NCBI GenBank assembly: GCA_963703045.1
Contig: OY969782.1
Location: forward strand, 372,001-436,000
Reading direction: 5' to 3'
DNA length: 64,000 nt
DNA from: Miltoncostaea sp963703045
GTDB taxonomy: Bacteria; Actinomycetota; Thermoleophilia; Miltoncostaeales; Miltoncostaeaceae
Shown here: positions 33,661-42,089 of the stretch, piece after piece
How the letters are laid out: each line of letters begins with the position of its first letter
How positions within the stretch are numbered: the first letter of the stretch is position 1
The notes under the pieces: generated by a model
Seen by the model: the letters and a program-made list of their open reading frames with translations, nothing else
What the model was told of the DNA's origin: nothing
Databases searched by the model: none
Position numbers and translations under genes: made by a program

Positions 33661-34385
33661 GCGCGCTCGGTCTCAGCGCGCCGATCTACCGGCTGTCGCT
33701 CCGGAGCCTGCTCGACGGGCGCCGCTACCTCGCGCTGGCGCTGCTGGCCGCCGTGCCCGTGCTCGCCGCCACGGCCTTCGCCGCGGCCGGCGACATCGAC
33801 CCGCGCATCTTCTGGGCCCGCCTCGCGCAGCGCCTGATCATCCCCACGGTCGCGGCGTTCGTCGCAGTGGTGATCGCCGCCAGCGCGGTGGGCGACGAAC
33901 GCGAGGACGGGACCATCCTGTACCTGGTCTCCACGCCGGTCCCGCGGCCCGCCCTCATCGCCACGAAGGTGCTCGCGGCCTGGACGGCCGCGATGGCCCT
34001 GCTGGCGCCCTCGGTGCTGGTCTCGGGCACGATCGCCCTGGGCGATCGCGCCGAGCCGGGCATGCTCGCCTGGCCGCTCCTCGGGGTGGCGCTGTCGTCG
34101 CTCGCCTACTGCGCGGTGGGGGTGCTGCTGGCGATGGTCAGCCGGCGCCCCGCGGTGATCGGCGTGCTCTACATCCTGCTGTGGGAGGGGTCGATCGCCA
34201 CCTTCGCGGCGTCGGCCGACCGGCTGTCGATCGCCGCCTACGGCCGCGCGATCGCGGTCGAGGGCGTGGTCAACGTCAACGCCCCCGACGCCTCGGCGAC
34301 CGCGTCCGTCATCGTGCTGGCGATCGTCGTCGTGGCGGCCGTGTGGCTGGCCGCCCGCCGCATCACCCGGACGGAGCTGCCGTGA
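33657..34385 (+). CDS. ABC-2-type permease, second pair
   Basis: A 242-residue membrane protein with about six helices and the turn VGDEREDGTILYLVSTPVPR matching that of the first permease (DRRDGTLSLYFSTAVSR), which supports a common origin. GTGA overlap with the ATPase upstream. Its last 23 bp overlap the 3' end of the convergent diguanylate cyclase gene. Confidence 0.86.
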   Translation: MSALGLSAPIYRLSLRSLLDGRRYLALALLAAVPVLAATAFAAAGDIDPRIFWARLAQRLIIPTVAAFVAVVIAASAVGDEREDGTILYLVSTPVPRPALIATKVLAAWTAAMALLAPSVLVSGTIALGDRAEPGMLAWPLLGVALSSLAYCAVGVLLAMVSRRPAVIGVLYILLWEGSIATFAASADRLSIAAYGRAIAVEGVVNVNAPDASATASVIVLAIVVVAAVWLAARRITRTELP

Positions 34386-36018
34386 GCGAGATGTCCTCGT
34401 CCCACCTCACGCAGGCGTCGCGACCGCCCTCCTTGGCCCGGTAGAGCGCGAGGTCGGCGCGTCGCAGGAGGCCCGCGGGCCCGTCGGCGCCGTGTCCGGC
34501 GACGCCCATCGAGGCGGTCACCCGCCCGACCCCCGCGAACCGGGTCTCGCGGATGTCGCGACGCAGCCGCTCGGCCGCCTCCGCGGCCGCGTCGGGCCCG
34601 GCCCCCGGCAGCAGCCACGCCAGCTCCTCCCCGCCGATCCGGGCGACCACGTCCTCGCCGCGCGAGCGCGCCCGCAGGCGGCGGGCCACCTCGCGCAGCA
34701 CGGCGTCGCCCGCCGGGTGCCCGTGCGTGTCGTTGACGCGCTTGAAGTGGTCGAGGTCGATCATCACCAGCGCGAGCGCCCCGCCGGCGCGCTCCACCCG
34801 GCCGCATTCGACCTGCAGCCGGTGGTGGAAGGTCCGGTGGTTGGCCAGCCCGGTGAGGGGGTCGGTCGTCGCGAGCGCGACCAGCCGCTCCCGCGCACGC
34901 CGGTTGGCGACCGCGAGCCCGAGCAGGTCGGCGAGCGGTTGCAGGCGGCTCCCCGGAGCCCGGTCGGCCCCCCGGGTCATGACGACGCCCCAGATGCGGT
35001 CCGCGACGGTCACCGGCGCCACCGCCACGCGTGGCGCCGCGACGGCCAGCGCCACCCGGTCGCCGACGCGCCATGCCGGCCCGGCGGCGCCCGTCACCAG
35101 CCCCTCGTCGCCGTGCAGGCGCACCACCGCCCCGCTCTCGGCGCCCGAGAGCGCGACGGCGTCGCGCGCGACGAGCGCGCAGACCGGCTCGAGCGCCTCG
35201 CCCCCGGCGACGGCGGCGGTCACGCGGGCGAGGGCGGCGCGCTCGGCGTCCACGCGCATGCGCTCGGTGACGTCGCGCGAGTCGGTGTGGGCCTCCGAGA
35301 GCCGGCCGGTGGGGTCGCGCACGGATCGCACGGTGGTCTCCATCCAGACCCAGCCGCCCCGGCGGGTCCGCAGGCGGTGCGCGACGGGCGCCGGGCGGTC
35401 CGGCGGCGACTCCCCCTCGAGCGTCCGGAGGAGGTCGCCGCGCTCGTCCGGATGGCACAGGTCGAGGATGCGCCGTCCCTGCAGCTCGCGGGGCTCGCGG
35501 CCGAGCACCTCGCGCGCCGCGGCCGAGGCGAAGAGCACCACACCGTCGGGATCGATCCTCATCAGCAGATCGCGGCTGCCCTCGGCCAGCTCGCGGAACG
35601 CCTCGCCGCGCCGCTCCCGGTCCGCGCGGCGTCGGGCGCGCCGCGCCAGTGCCATCGCCCGCACGACGATCTCCGAGGGCGCGACGCCCGCTCTCACGAC
35701 GTCCTCGAAGCCGGCGTCGAGGGCGTCGGCGACCCGCCCCGTCGCCGCGCGCGGCTCGACGACGAGCAGCGTGGCCGCGGGGCCGGCGTGGGCCAGGAGG
35801 GACCGCCCCAGCCCCTCGTGACGGGGCGCGGCCCAGACGACGACGTCCCAGTCGCGGCGCGCGAGCTCGGCCTCGGCGGCCCAGGGATCGACCGCGCGCT
35901 CGGCGTCGGCACCGGCGCCGCGCAGGCGCCTCTGGAGGCGGAAGCGCTCGAGCGCGCTGTCCGACACCACGAGGGCTGCGGGCCGATGGGACGTCGGCTG
36001 TGTGCGATGGGTGGGCAC
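34363..36018 (-). CDS. Diguanylate cyclase with receiver-like, PAS and GAF domains
   Basis: A 551-residue soluble sensor. Residues 10-125 resemble a response-regulator receiver but lack a convincing phospho-acceptor Asp; 135-255 is PAS (RDLLMRIDPDGVVLFASAAA, HTDSRDVTER at its end); 260-375 is GAF-like; 380-545 is GGDEF, with DPLTGLANHR, IDLDHFKRVNDTHGH and the active site GGEEL. An RxxD inhibitory site (RGED) stands just before it. It should make c-di-GMP; a PilZ protein at 28 kb is a possible receiver. GTG start. Confidence 0.9.
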   Translation of the reverse strand: MPTHRTQPTSHRPAALVVSDSALERFRLQRRLRGAGADAERAVDPWAAEAELARRDWDVVVWAAPRHEGLGRSLLAHAGPAATLLVVEPRAATGRVADALDAGFEDVVRAGVAPSEIVVRAMALARRARRRADRERRGEAFRELAEGSRDLLMRIDPDGVVLFASAAAREVLGREPRELQGRRILDLCHPDERGDLLRTLEGESPPDRPAPVAHRLRTRRGGWVWMETTVRSVRDPTGRLSEAHTDSRDVTERMRVDAERAALARVTAAVAGGEALEPVCALVARDAVALSGAESGAVVRLHGDEGLVTGAAGPAWRVGDRVALAVAAPRVAVAPVTVADRIWGVVMTRGADRAPGSRLQPLADLLGLAVANRRARERLVALATTDPLTGLANHRTFHHRLQVECGRVERAGGALALVMIDLDHFKRVNDTHGHPAGDAVLREVARRLRARSRGEDVVARIGGEELAWLLPGAGPDAAAEAAERLRRDIRETRFAGVGRVTASMGVAGHGADGPAGLLRRADLALYRAKEGGRDACVRWDEDISLTAAPSG

Positions 36019-36148
36019 CCGGTACCGCTAAGGATCGGCCGGGTTCGCGCGGCGCATGAGGGGGTAGGGATGGCCCGCCGGGCCCGTGGTACGGTCCCCC
36101 GGTTCGCGGACCGGCACCCGACGGTCCGCACCCCGCGCGACCCCCACC

Positions 36149-37231
36149 ATGGATCGCTCCTCCCCCCACGGCCCGAGTACGGGGTCACGCCCGCTCTATC
36201 GCCTGGCCCTCGCGGTCCTGGGCGTCGCCCTGCTCGCGGGGGCGGCCGGCGCGATCGCGGGCCGCGCCGCCCCGCCCACCGAGGCGATCGACGCCACGCG
36301 CGAGCGCATCCGCTCCCTCGAGGCCGAGGTGCAACGCATCGACGGCGCGGCGGCGGCGGCCGCCGACGCGCATGCCGCGGCCGTCCGCAGGGCCGAGGAG
36401 CTCGAGATCCGCATCGCCGACGCCACGGCGTCGCTCGCCGAGGCACGCCGGGCCCACGCGGTGTCGGTGCAGCGCCTCGCGGACCGCGTGGTCGCGCTCT
36501 ACCGCTCCGACGATCCCTCGCTGGTCGAGATCGTGCTGAGCTCGGGTGACCTCTCGGACGCGCTCGACGCCCGCCGCTCGCTCGAGCAGATCGGGGTCAA
36601 CGACCGCCGCATCGTGGATCAGCTCGGACGGACCCGGACCCGGCTGGCGGGCCTGCGCGCCTCGCTCACGCGGGACCGCGCCGAGGCGCGGGCCCGGGTG
36701 GCGGAGAAGGCCGGGCGGCTCGCCGAGCTGAGGGGCCTGATCGGCGACCGTCGCGCCGTGCTCGACGAGGCGCAGGGCGTGCTCGACGACCTCATCGTCC
36801 GCGAGGAGCGGCGACGCTCGGCCGCCGTCGCCGCGCGCGCCCGGGCCGCCGCCGCGGCGGGCGAGCAGCGGGCCGAGCGCGATCTGCTGCGGCGGGCCGA
36901 TCCGGCCGACCCCCCCGGGCCGGCGCCCCGGCCGGTCTCCCCGGCCCCGGCCGACGCCCCGGGCCCGACCGACGCCGCCCCGAGCACCTCGTCGGGAGGG
37001 GTCTCCGAGCACCTCCAGCGCATCGCCCTCTGCGAGTCGGGCGGCAACCCCCGGGCCGTCTCGTCCAGCGGCCTCTACCGCGGCAAGTACCAGTTCGCCG
37101 TCGCCACGTGGCAGGGGCTCGGCGGCACGGGCGACCCGGCGGCCGCCCCGGAGGCGGAGCAGGACCGCCTCGCGGCCCTGCTGTACGCGCGCAGCGGCCC
37201 GGCGCCCTGGCCCGTCTGCGGATACCGGTAG
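36149..37231 (+). CDS. Secreted coiled-coil protein with Rpf-like transglycosylase domain
   Basis: A 360-residue exported protein. A signal/anchor helix (LALAVLGVALLAGAAGAIAG, about 20-39), a long coiled coil to about 250 (TRERIRSLEAEVQRIDGAA and on), a Pro/Ser linker, then a C-terminal 75-residue resuscitation-promoting-factor-like lytic domain: IALCESGGNPRAVSSSGLYR with the catalytic Glu, GKYQFAVATWQGLGG and PVCGYR with paired cysteines. It probably cleaves peptidoglycan, with the coiled coil acting as in PcsB/RipC/CwlO-type hydrolases. TACGGT at about 36109 is a possible -10. Confidence 0.85.
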   Translation: MDRSSPHGPSTGSRPLYRLALAVLGVALLAGAAGAIAGRAAPPTEAIDATRERIRSLEAEVQRIDGAAAAAADAHAAAVRRAEELEIRIADATASLAEARRAHAVSVQRLADRVVALYRSDDPSLVEIVLSSGDLSDALDARRSLEQIGVNDRRIVDQLGRTRTRLAGLRASLTRDRAEARARVAEKAGRLAELRGLIGDRRAVLDEAQGVLDDLIVREERRRSAAVAARARAAAAAGEQRAERDLLRRADPADPPGPAPRPVSPAPADAPGPTDAAPSTSSGGVSEHLQRIALCESGGNPRAVSSSGLYRGKYQFAVATWQGLGGTGDPAAAPEAEQDRLAALLYARSGPAPWPVCGYR

Positions 37232-37267
37232 GTCGCATGACCGCTCGTCGCCCGGGATATCTGCCAC

Positions 37268-37296
37268 TTGACGGGGCGCTCAGGTCCGAACATAGT
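37268..37296 (+). promoter_or_regulatory. Sigma70-type promoter of the primary sigma factor gene
   Basis: TTGACG (37268-37273), 17 bp, CATAGT (37291-37296): the best -35/-10 pair in the window, about 200 bp before the rpoD start. The 262-bp gap 37232-37493 otherwise holds no gene I can support; the long leader could carry further control, but I see no known riboswitch. Confidence 0.7.
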
Positions 37297-37493
37297 CTCG
37301 TGCTGGCCGATGAGGGTCGAGGATACGGGCGGTGTGTCCACCAGGCGCCGTCACGCCGACGGGGCTCCGCGGCACTCGACTCCGGATTCGGCCCCGTGCC
37401 CCTCCGTCACGCCGGAACGCGCGTTAGCGCCCGGCCGACAGCGGGGTGGTGCGGTCGGACAGGTATGGGGACACGACGTGCGAACGGAGGCGG

Positions 37494-38576
37494 ATGACGA
37501 CCCAGCAGGTTACCGGTCTGACGCGTGACGGAGAGCTGCGCGAGCTGATCCAACGCGGCCAGGAGATGGGCTTCCTCGGCATGGAGGAGGTCGCGGAGGT
37601 CATCGACGGCCTCGGCCTGGACGCCGACGCCGTCGAGGCGATCTACCAGCATCTCGAGGAAGCCGGCGTGGACCTCCTCGAGCAGTCGGAGGCGGGCGCC
37701 CGCGCCGCGCAGATGGCCGAGGAGGTCGAGCGCCCGCGCAAGACCACCACGACCGTCGAGCAGACGACCGACGCCCTCCAGCTCTTCCTGAAGGACATCG
37801 GTCGCGTGCCGCTGCTCACCGCCGCCGACGAGGTGCGCCTCGCCAAGCGCATCGAGCTGGGCGACCAGGCGGCCAAGCAGCAGATGGTCGAGGCCAACCT
37901 GCGGCTCGTCGTGTCGATCGCCAAGGGGTACCGCGGCCGCGGCCTCCCCTTCCTCGACCTGATCCAGGAGGGCACCCTCGGCCTCGTGCGCGCCGTCGAG
38001 AAGTTCGACTGGCGGCGCGGGTTCAAGTTCTCGACCTACGCCACCTGGTGGATCCGGCAGGCGGTCACCCGCGCGCTGGCCGACAAGGGCCGCACGATCC
38101 GCATCCCCGTGCACGTCGTCGAGAAGCTCAACCAGATCAGCCGCGCCGAGCGCGTGCTGATCGGCCAGCTCGGCCGCGAGCCCACCGTCGAGGAGATCGG
38201 CGAGGCCGCCGGCCTGCCGCCGGATGAGGTCGAGGAGATCCTGCGCTCGGCCCAGCCGACGGTGTCGCTGGAGAAGCCGGTCGGCGAGGAGGAGGAGTCG
38301 GAGCTCGGGCGGTTCCTGGCCGACGAGAACTCGGTCGCCCCCGAGATGTCGGCGGAGACCAGCCTGCGGGAGCAGGCGTTGCGCGACCTGCTCGACCAGC
38401 TCAGCTACCGCGAGCGTCGGGTGCTCGAGCTCCGGTACGGCCTGCGCGGCGAGAAGCCCCGCACGCTCGACGAGCTCGGCCGCATGTTCAACGTCACCCG
38501 CGAGCGGATCCGCCAGGTCGAGAGCCAGTCGCTGCAGAAGCTCGGCTCGCTGCCAGACTCGGGCCGCCTGGGCTGA
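37494..38576 (+). CDS. rpoD: Primary RNA polymerase sigma factor
   Basis: A 360-residue sigma-70 (SigA/RpoD) with a short region 1.1 (residues 8-70), region 1.2 (TDALQLFLKDIGRVPLLTAADE), the region 2 core (NLRLVVSIAKGYRGRGLPFL, then DLIQEGTLGLVRAVEKFDW and FKFSTYATWWIRQAVTRAL), region 3 and region 4 (YRERRVLELRYGL, then RTLDELGRMFNVTRERIRQVE). The ATG follows GGAGG closely. A strong promoter lies 200 bp upstream and a strong terminator follows, so it forms its own unit. Confidence 0.97.
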   Translation: MTTQQVTGLTRDGELRELIQRGQEMGFLGMEEVAEVIDGLGLDADAVEAIYQHLEEAGVDLLEQSEAGARAAQMAEEVERPRKTTTTVEQTTDALQLFLKDIGRVPLLTAADEVRLAKRIELGDQAAKQQMVEANLRLVVSIAKGYRGRGLPFLDLIQEGTLGLVRAVEKFDWRRGFKFSTYATWWIRQAVTRALADKGRTIRIPVHVVEKLNQISRAERVLIGQLGREPTVEEIGEAAGLPPDEVEEILRSAQPTVSLEKPVGEEEESELGRFLADENSVAPEMSAETSLREQALRDLLDQLSYRERRVLELRYGLRGEKPRTLDELGRMFNVTRERIRQVESQSLQKLGSLPDSGRLG

Positions 38577-38582
38577 CGGACG

Positions 38583-38598
38583 CCCCGCCGAGGCGGGG
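38583..38598 (+). terminator. Small hairpin after rpoD
   Basis: CCCCGCC-GA-GGCGGGG, a perfect 7-bp stem directly after the stop codon. Confidence 0.45.
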
Positions 38599-38615
38599 AG
38601 TGCACGACGATCGCC

Positions 38616-38643
38616 GACGCCGGCCCCCGAGGGGGCCGGCGTC
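38616..38643 (+). terminator. Strong terminator of rpoD
   Basis: GACGCCGGCCCCC, loop GA, and the full 13-bp complement, followed by GTTCGTT. The only terminator in the window with a partly T-rich tail. The yqgE gene converges from the other side. Confidence 0.85.
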
Positions 38644-38676
38644 GTTCGTTGCGGGGCCGGGTGGGGCGCCGCGGCG

Positions 38677-39237
38677 CTAGTTGCGGCTCGGGTCCTCCGG
38701 CATCCGGGCGATGAGGCGCCACGACCCGCCCTTGCGGTCCATGACGCGCGCCCAGAGCCCCTCGTGGTCGTCGGTGAAGACGTCGGCGACCTCGGGGGAC
38801 GCATCGACCCAGGCCTCCTCCTCCACCTCCCGCTCGAGCTGTCCGCCGGCCCAGCCGGCGTAGCCCCCGAAGGCGCGCACCGCCCGCAGCGCGGTGGACC
38901 CGCCGGCGGCCGCGTCGGGGTCGACGATGCCGACGCTGCCGAAGGCGAGCGTCGCGGCGCCCGCGGGGTCCTCGAAGTCGCCCAGCAGGATCACGGCCTC
39001 CGGCTGCACCGGCCCTCCCTCGAAGACCCGCTCGTCGTCCGGCATCAGGTCGGCGAGCGGCGCGGGGAGGGCCTCGCGCGACACCAGAGGCGTCGGGCGG
39101 TTGAGCACCAGCCCCAGCGCGCCGTCGGCCGAGTGCTCCAACATCAGCACGACGGCCCGCTGGAAGTTCGGGTCAACCAGCGCGGGAGCGGCGAGCAGCA
39201 GGCGCCCGCGCCGGTTGCGCGGCCCGTCGGTGCTCAC
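38677..39237 (-). CDS. YqgE/AlgH (UPF0301) family protein
   Basis: A 186-residue protein of the YqgE/AlgH family: GRLLLAAPALVDPNFQRAVVLMLEH, GLVLNRPT, VFEGGPV and FGGYAGWAGGQLEREV with WDA-like end block AWVDAS. The fold is known, the function is not; proposed roles range from transcription control to translation. GTG start overlaps the stop of the gene upstream as GTGA. Confidence 0.92.
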   Translation of the reverse strand: MSTDGPRNRRGRLLLAAPALVDPNFQRAVVLMLEHSADGALGLVLNRPTPLVSREALPAPLADLMPDDERVFEGGPVQPEAVILLGDFEDPAGAATLAFGSVGIVDPDAAAGGSTALRAVRAFGGYAGWAGGQLEREVEEEAWVDASPEVADVFTDDHEGLWARVMDRKGGSWRLIARMPEDPSRN

Positions 39238-39509
39238 GGGAAGATCTCCGCGACCAGCTCCACGAAGTCGGCGAGCTCGTCGGGGTCGCGTGCCATGCAC
39301 GCCGCGAGCACCCCGTCGAAGACCTGCGAGGGGATCGGGCCGAAGCTGCCGGCCGCCTCGGCGAAGATGCGCTTGAGCCGGCGCGCCTCGTCGGCCGCCG
39401 CCGCCCACTCCCCCGCCCCGGTCAGGGACAGCACGCGGTCGAGCCCGCCACGCGCGACGTCGCGGTAGCTCTCGGGCCCACCGTCCGCACGGGCGGACGG
39501 CCGGTTCAC
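39234..39509 (-). CDS. Small hypothetical protein (91 aa)
   Basis: A 91-residue, probably all-helical soluble protein (LDRVLSLTGAGEWAAAADEARR, FAEAAGSFGPIPSQVFDGVLAA). I recognise no family. It is coupled by 4-bp GTGA overlaps both to the small membrane protein upstream and to yqgE downstream, which makes the GTG at 39509 the natural start and suggests one functional unit. Confidence 0.7.
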   Translation of the reverse strand: MNRPSARADGGPESYRDVARGGLDRVLSLTGAGEWAAAADEARRLKRIFAEAAGSFGPIPSQVFDGVLAACMARDPDELADFVELVAEIFP

Positions 39510-39748
39510 CCCCCGGTGCGCTTCCGGGACCGGGACTGGCCGAGGTTGTAGAGGGCACCGCCGACGATCAGCAGCACGCCCACGAGCACCAGGAGCCAGA
39601 AGACGGGCTTGTGGTTCGCGAGCTCGTCGCCGATGTCCTCGACGGCGAAGCCGAGGCAGAACCAGGAGAACGCCGCGATGAACACCGTCGCGGCCGCGCG
39701 AAACGGCCACGTGGCCGGGAGCCCCTCGTACTTCGAATTCTGCGCCAA
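39506..39748 (-). CDS. Small membrane protein (80 aa), TTG start
   Basis: An 80-residue protein with two hydrophobic helices (FRAAATVFIAAFSWFCLGFA and FWLLVLVGVLLIVGGALY) and a basic tail SRSRKRTGG, so both ends are probably cytoplasmic. The only start is TTG at 39748 with AAAGGA about 8 nt upstream. First gene of the three-gene unit ending with yqgE. No family recognised. Confidence 0.65.
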   Translation of the reverse strand: MAQNSKYEGLPATWPFRAAATVFIAAFSWFCLGFAVEDIGDELANHKPVFWLLVLVGVLLIVGGALYNLGQSRSRKRTGG

Positions 39749-39794
39749 CCCCGTGGTCCTTTCCGCGTCTCCGAGAGCGATCGAAGGCTACCAC

Positions 39795-39829
39795 GGGGTC
39801 CGGCGGCACCAGCTGCCCTGCCGGACCCC
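39795..39829 (-). terminator. Terminator after the nicotinamidase-like gene
   Basis: GGGGTCCGGC and GCCGGACCCC pair perfectly; inner GGCA/TGCC extends the stem past a small bulge. It lies just beyond the stop codon at 39846 on the minus strand. Confidence 0.75.
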
Positions 39830-39845
39830 CTGGGAGGGCCGGTCG

Positions 39846-40405
39846 TCACCGGACGTCGCGGCCGGCGGACACCGGCGCGACGATCTCGGCCACCGGGGTC
39901 GGCTCGGCGCCGTAGATCGCCTGCAGGTACGCGAGGCCCGCCTCGTGGTCCTCCTCCGTGAACGAGTCCACCGCGTCCGGCGGCACGACGATGCGGTAGC
40001 CGCGGTAGAAGGCGTCGGCCGAGGTGTGGCGGACGCAGATGTGCGTGTGCTGGCCGCAGAGGATGATCGTGTCGACCTCGCTCTGGCGCAGCAGTGGGTC
40101 GAGCCCGGTCTCGTGGAAGGCCGAGTAGAAGCGCTTGGGGAGGACGACGTCGCCCTCCCGGGGCGCGAGCTCCGGGATGACCCGGGCGCCGGGTGATGCC
40201 GGCCAGCGCGTGCGGACCCCAGACGCGCTCCTCGAAGTCGCCCGGCAGGTGGGCGTCGTTGGCGTAGACCACCGGCCACCCGCGGTCGCGCGCATGGTCG
40301 GCCAGACGTCGCGATGTTCGGGATGATCCGTGCCGAGCGCGGGTTGGCGAGCGCGCCGGTCACGAAGTCGTCGAGCATGTCGACGATGACGACGGCGGGG
40401 TTCAT
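39846..40405 (-). CDS. Isochorismatase/nicotinamidase-family hydrolase, frameshifted as given
   Basis: About 186 residues once two single-base insertions (near 40195 and 40308) are removed. All catalytic residues are there: Asp in VIVDMLDDF, Lys in LPKRFYSAF and Cys in ILCGQHTHICVRHTS (the triad Cys follows HTHI). The family includes nicotinamidase (PncA) and isochorismatase. The overlapping upstream gene encodes an NrtR-like regulator of NAD metabolism, which favours nicotinamidase. ATG overlaps the nrtR stop (ATGA). See the frameshift finding; I think the gene is intact in the cell. Confidence 0.82.
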
Positions 40406-41086
40406 GCCTGTTCTCCCTGTGCGGTGGGTGTGGTCGCGATCGCGCGGGCGATGCGCCGCTCGCGGGCGAGCACCTGGAAGTCGCCCCCGCGCGAGTGGTA
40501 GAGGCCCGCGGGGCGGCCCGGCCCGTCGGCGCGCGATGCGCCCGACGGGCTCGACGATGCCGGCGGCCAGCACGTCGCGACGGAAGTTGCGGGTGTCGAG
40601 CTCGCTGGCCGAGCACGGCCTCGTAGACCGTCTGCAGCTCGCCGAGCGTGAAGGTCTCCGGCAGCAGCTGGAGGGCGATCGGGCGCGTAGGCCGCCTTCG
40701 CCCGCAGGCGCGCGACGCCGTAGTCCAGTACCTCGGCGGCGTCCGGGGCGAGCGCCGGCGGGTCGTCCGTCGGGAACCAGCGCACCTCGACGACCGCCGG
40801 GGCCGGGGGCCAGCGGGTGGCGCCCGGCGTCCACCAGGCCGAGGTGGGCGACGCTCACGCCCTCCCCCGCCTCGCGGTCGAAGGTGTAGAGCTGCTCCAG
40901 GCCGACGCCCCGCACGCCGGTCTGATCGGAGAGCGCCGCGCAGGCGGCCCTCTCCAGGCGTCGTCGCCGGCGGGCACCGCCGCCCCGGGCAGCGCCCAGA
41001 CGCTGCCGGGCAGCCGCACCAGCAGCACGCGCGTCTGCCGCGTCGTGCACGCTGATGACCACGAGCTCGACCCGGACGTTCTTCAT
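40402..41086 (-). CDS. nrtR: NrtR-like Nudix-related regulator, frameshifted as given
   Basis: About 227 residues after correcting six single-base shifts (near 41041, 40959, 40824, 40681, 40608, 40538). The N-terminal Nudix domain (VELVVISVHDA, LLVRLPGSVWALPGAAVP) has a degenerate Nudix box (LERAACAALSDQTGV without the REx2EE glutamates), as in NrtR, which binds ADP-ribose and does not hydrolyse it. The C-terminus is a winged helix (IALQLLPETFTLGELQTVYE, NFRRDVLAAGIVEPVG, GRPAGLY). It is coupled to a nicotinamidase-like gene and preceded by a palindrome at 41095-41121. Confidence 0.8.
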
Positions 41087-41094
41087 GTCATACG

Positions 41095-41121
41095 GACAAT
41101 AAACCTCTCGGGATTATTGTC
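41095..41121. promoter_or_regulatory. Candidate NrtR operator
   Basis: GACAATAA and TTATTGTC, 8-bp inverted arms 11 bp apart, in a strikingly AT-rich patch 9 bp before the nrtR ATG. Autoregulation by NrtR is the simplest reading. The reading frame that crosses this patch without stop is probably not the true end of the MBL gene. Confidence 0.65.
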
Positions 41122-42060
41122 GAGAGGCCGTCCGCCCCGCACCGCCGCGGCGGAGCGCCGCGCCCGCCAGACGGCCAGCCCGTCGATGATGCCTCGGCCC
41201 ACCCGAGCATGCGCCAGCGGGCGAGCGCGGCCGGGTCGCCGACCGCCGCCGCGAGCGGCAGGGCGTCGTCGATGCGCGCGCGGCCAGGTCGGCGCCGGTC
41301 GGGCGTGCGCCAGCGCGGCCTCGGCCACGAGCGCCAGCTGGCGCTCGCGCGAGCGGCGATCGTCCCGGCGGGGTCGGGCACCGGCCCGAAGTGGGACGAG
41401 ACAGAGCACGGCGGGCGCCAGCGGCGGCGAGCCGGCGCGAGGCTGGCGTCGCCCGCCGGCGGGATCGATCTCGGGCGGCGGCAGCGCCGGGTAGAGCCCG
41501 CCCCCGCGCATCCGCACGCCGACCGCGTCGCCGGCGAGCACCGTGCCGGTCCACTCGTCGAGCACCGACATGTGGTGCCGGGCGTGACCCGGCGTCGCGA
41601 TCATGCGTGAGGCGCACGCCCGCCGCCGAGGTCGACCTCGTGCCCGTCGCTCGACGGCGTCGATGCGCTCCGCCGCCGTGCGCGTCGAGGCCGCCGTAGA
41701 GCGACCAGCGGTGCCCGTGCACGGCGGCCGTCGCCGGCGACCAGGCGGCGCGGGATCGGCGAGGTGGCGGGCGCCGCGCTCGTGCACGACCACGCGCGCG
41801 CCGCGGGAAGGCGCGCGGCCAGGATGCCCGTGCCCCCGCAGTGGTCGAGGTGGACGTGGGTCAGCACGATCCAGCGCGAGGTCGTCCGGCCCGAGGCCCG
41901 CGTCGGCGAGCGCCGCCCGCACGGCGGGCGCCGAGGTGCGGGCGCCCGGGTCGACGAGCGCGGGCGCTGTCGCCGTCGACCAGGTAGGCGGCGGTGATCC
42001 CCGGTCGTGACCGCCGAGGAGCGTGTCGATCATCGCGATGCCGGGGGCGACCTCCTGCAC
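41114..42060 (-). CDS. MBL-fold metal-dependent hydrolase, heavily frameshifted as given
   Basis: About 315 residues when the frames are joined. The start VQEVAPGIAMIDTLLGG, the metal site LTHVHLDHCGGTG, then MIATPGHARHHMSVLD and TVLAGDAVGVRM with the bridging Asp are all clear. The order matches glyoxalase II-like hydrolases. At least a dozen single-base shifts interrupt it (for example near 42003, 41967, 41873, 41805, 41615, 41455). GTG start at 42060; the end is placed at the TAA at 41114 so that the AT-rich operator stays intergenic, but this is uncertain. Divergent from rpiA. Confidence 0.7.
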
Positions 42061-42075
42061 GGCCGGATCGTCGCA

Positions 42076-42081
42076 TAGCCT
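42076..42081 (+). promoter_or_regulatory. -10 element of rpiA, leaderless
   Basis: TAGCCT, eight bases, then GTG at 42090; no ribosome binding site. Confidence 0.45.
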
Positions 42082-42089
42082 TCCGTGCC

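Noticed and set aside
41083..41113. MBL gene extending in frame through the AT-rich palindrome to a stop overlapping nrtR
   Set aside because: This frame crosses an obvious operator-like palindrome, and its C-terminal residues match no MBL tail. With so many indels nearby, the TAA at 41114 is a better, though uncertain, end.
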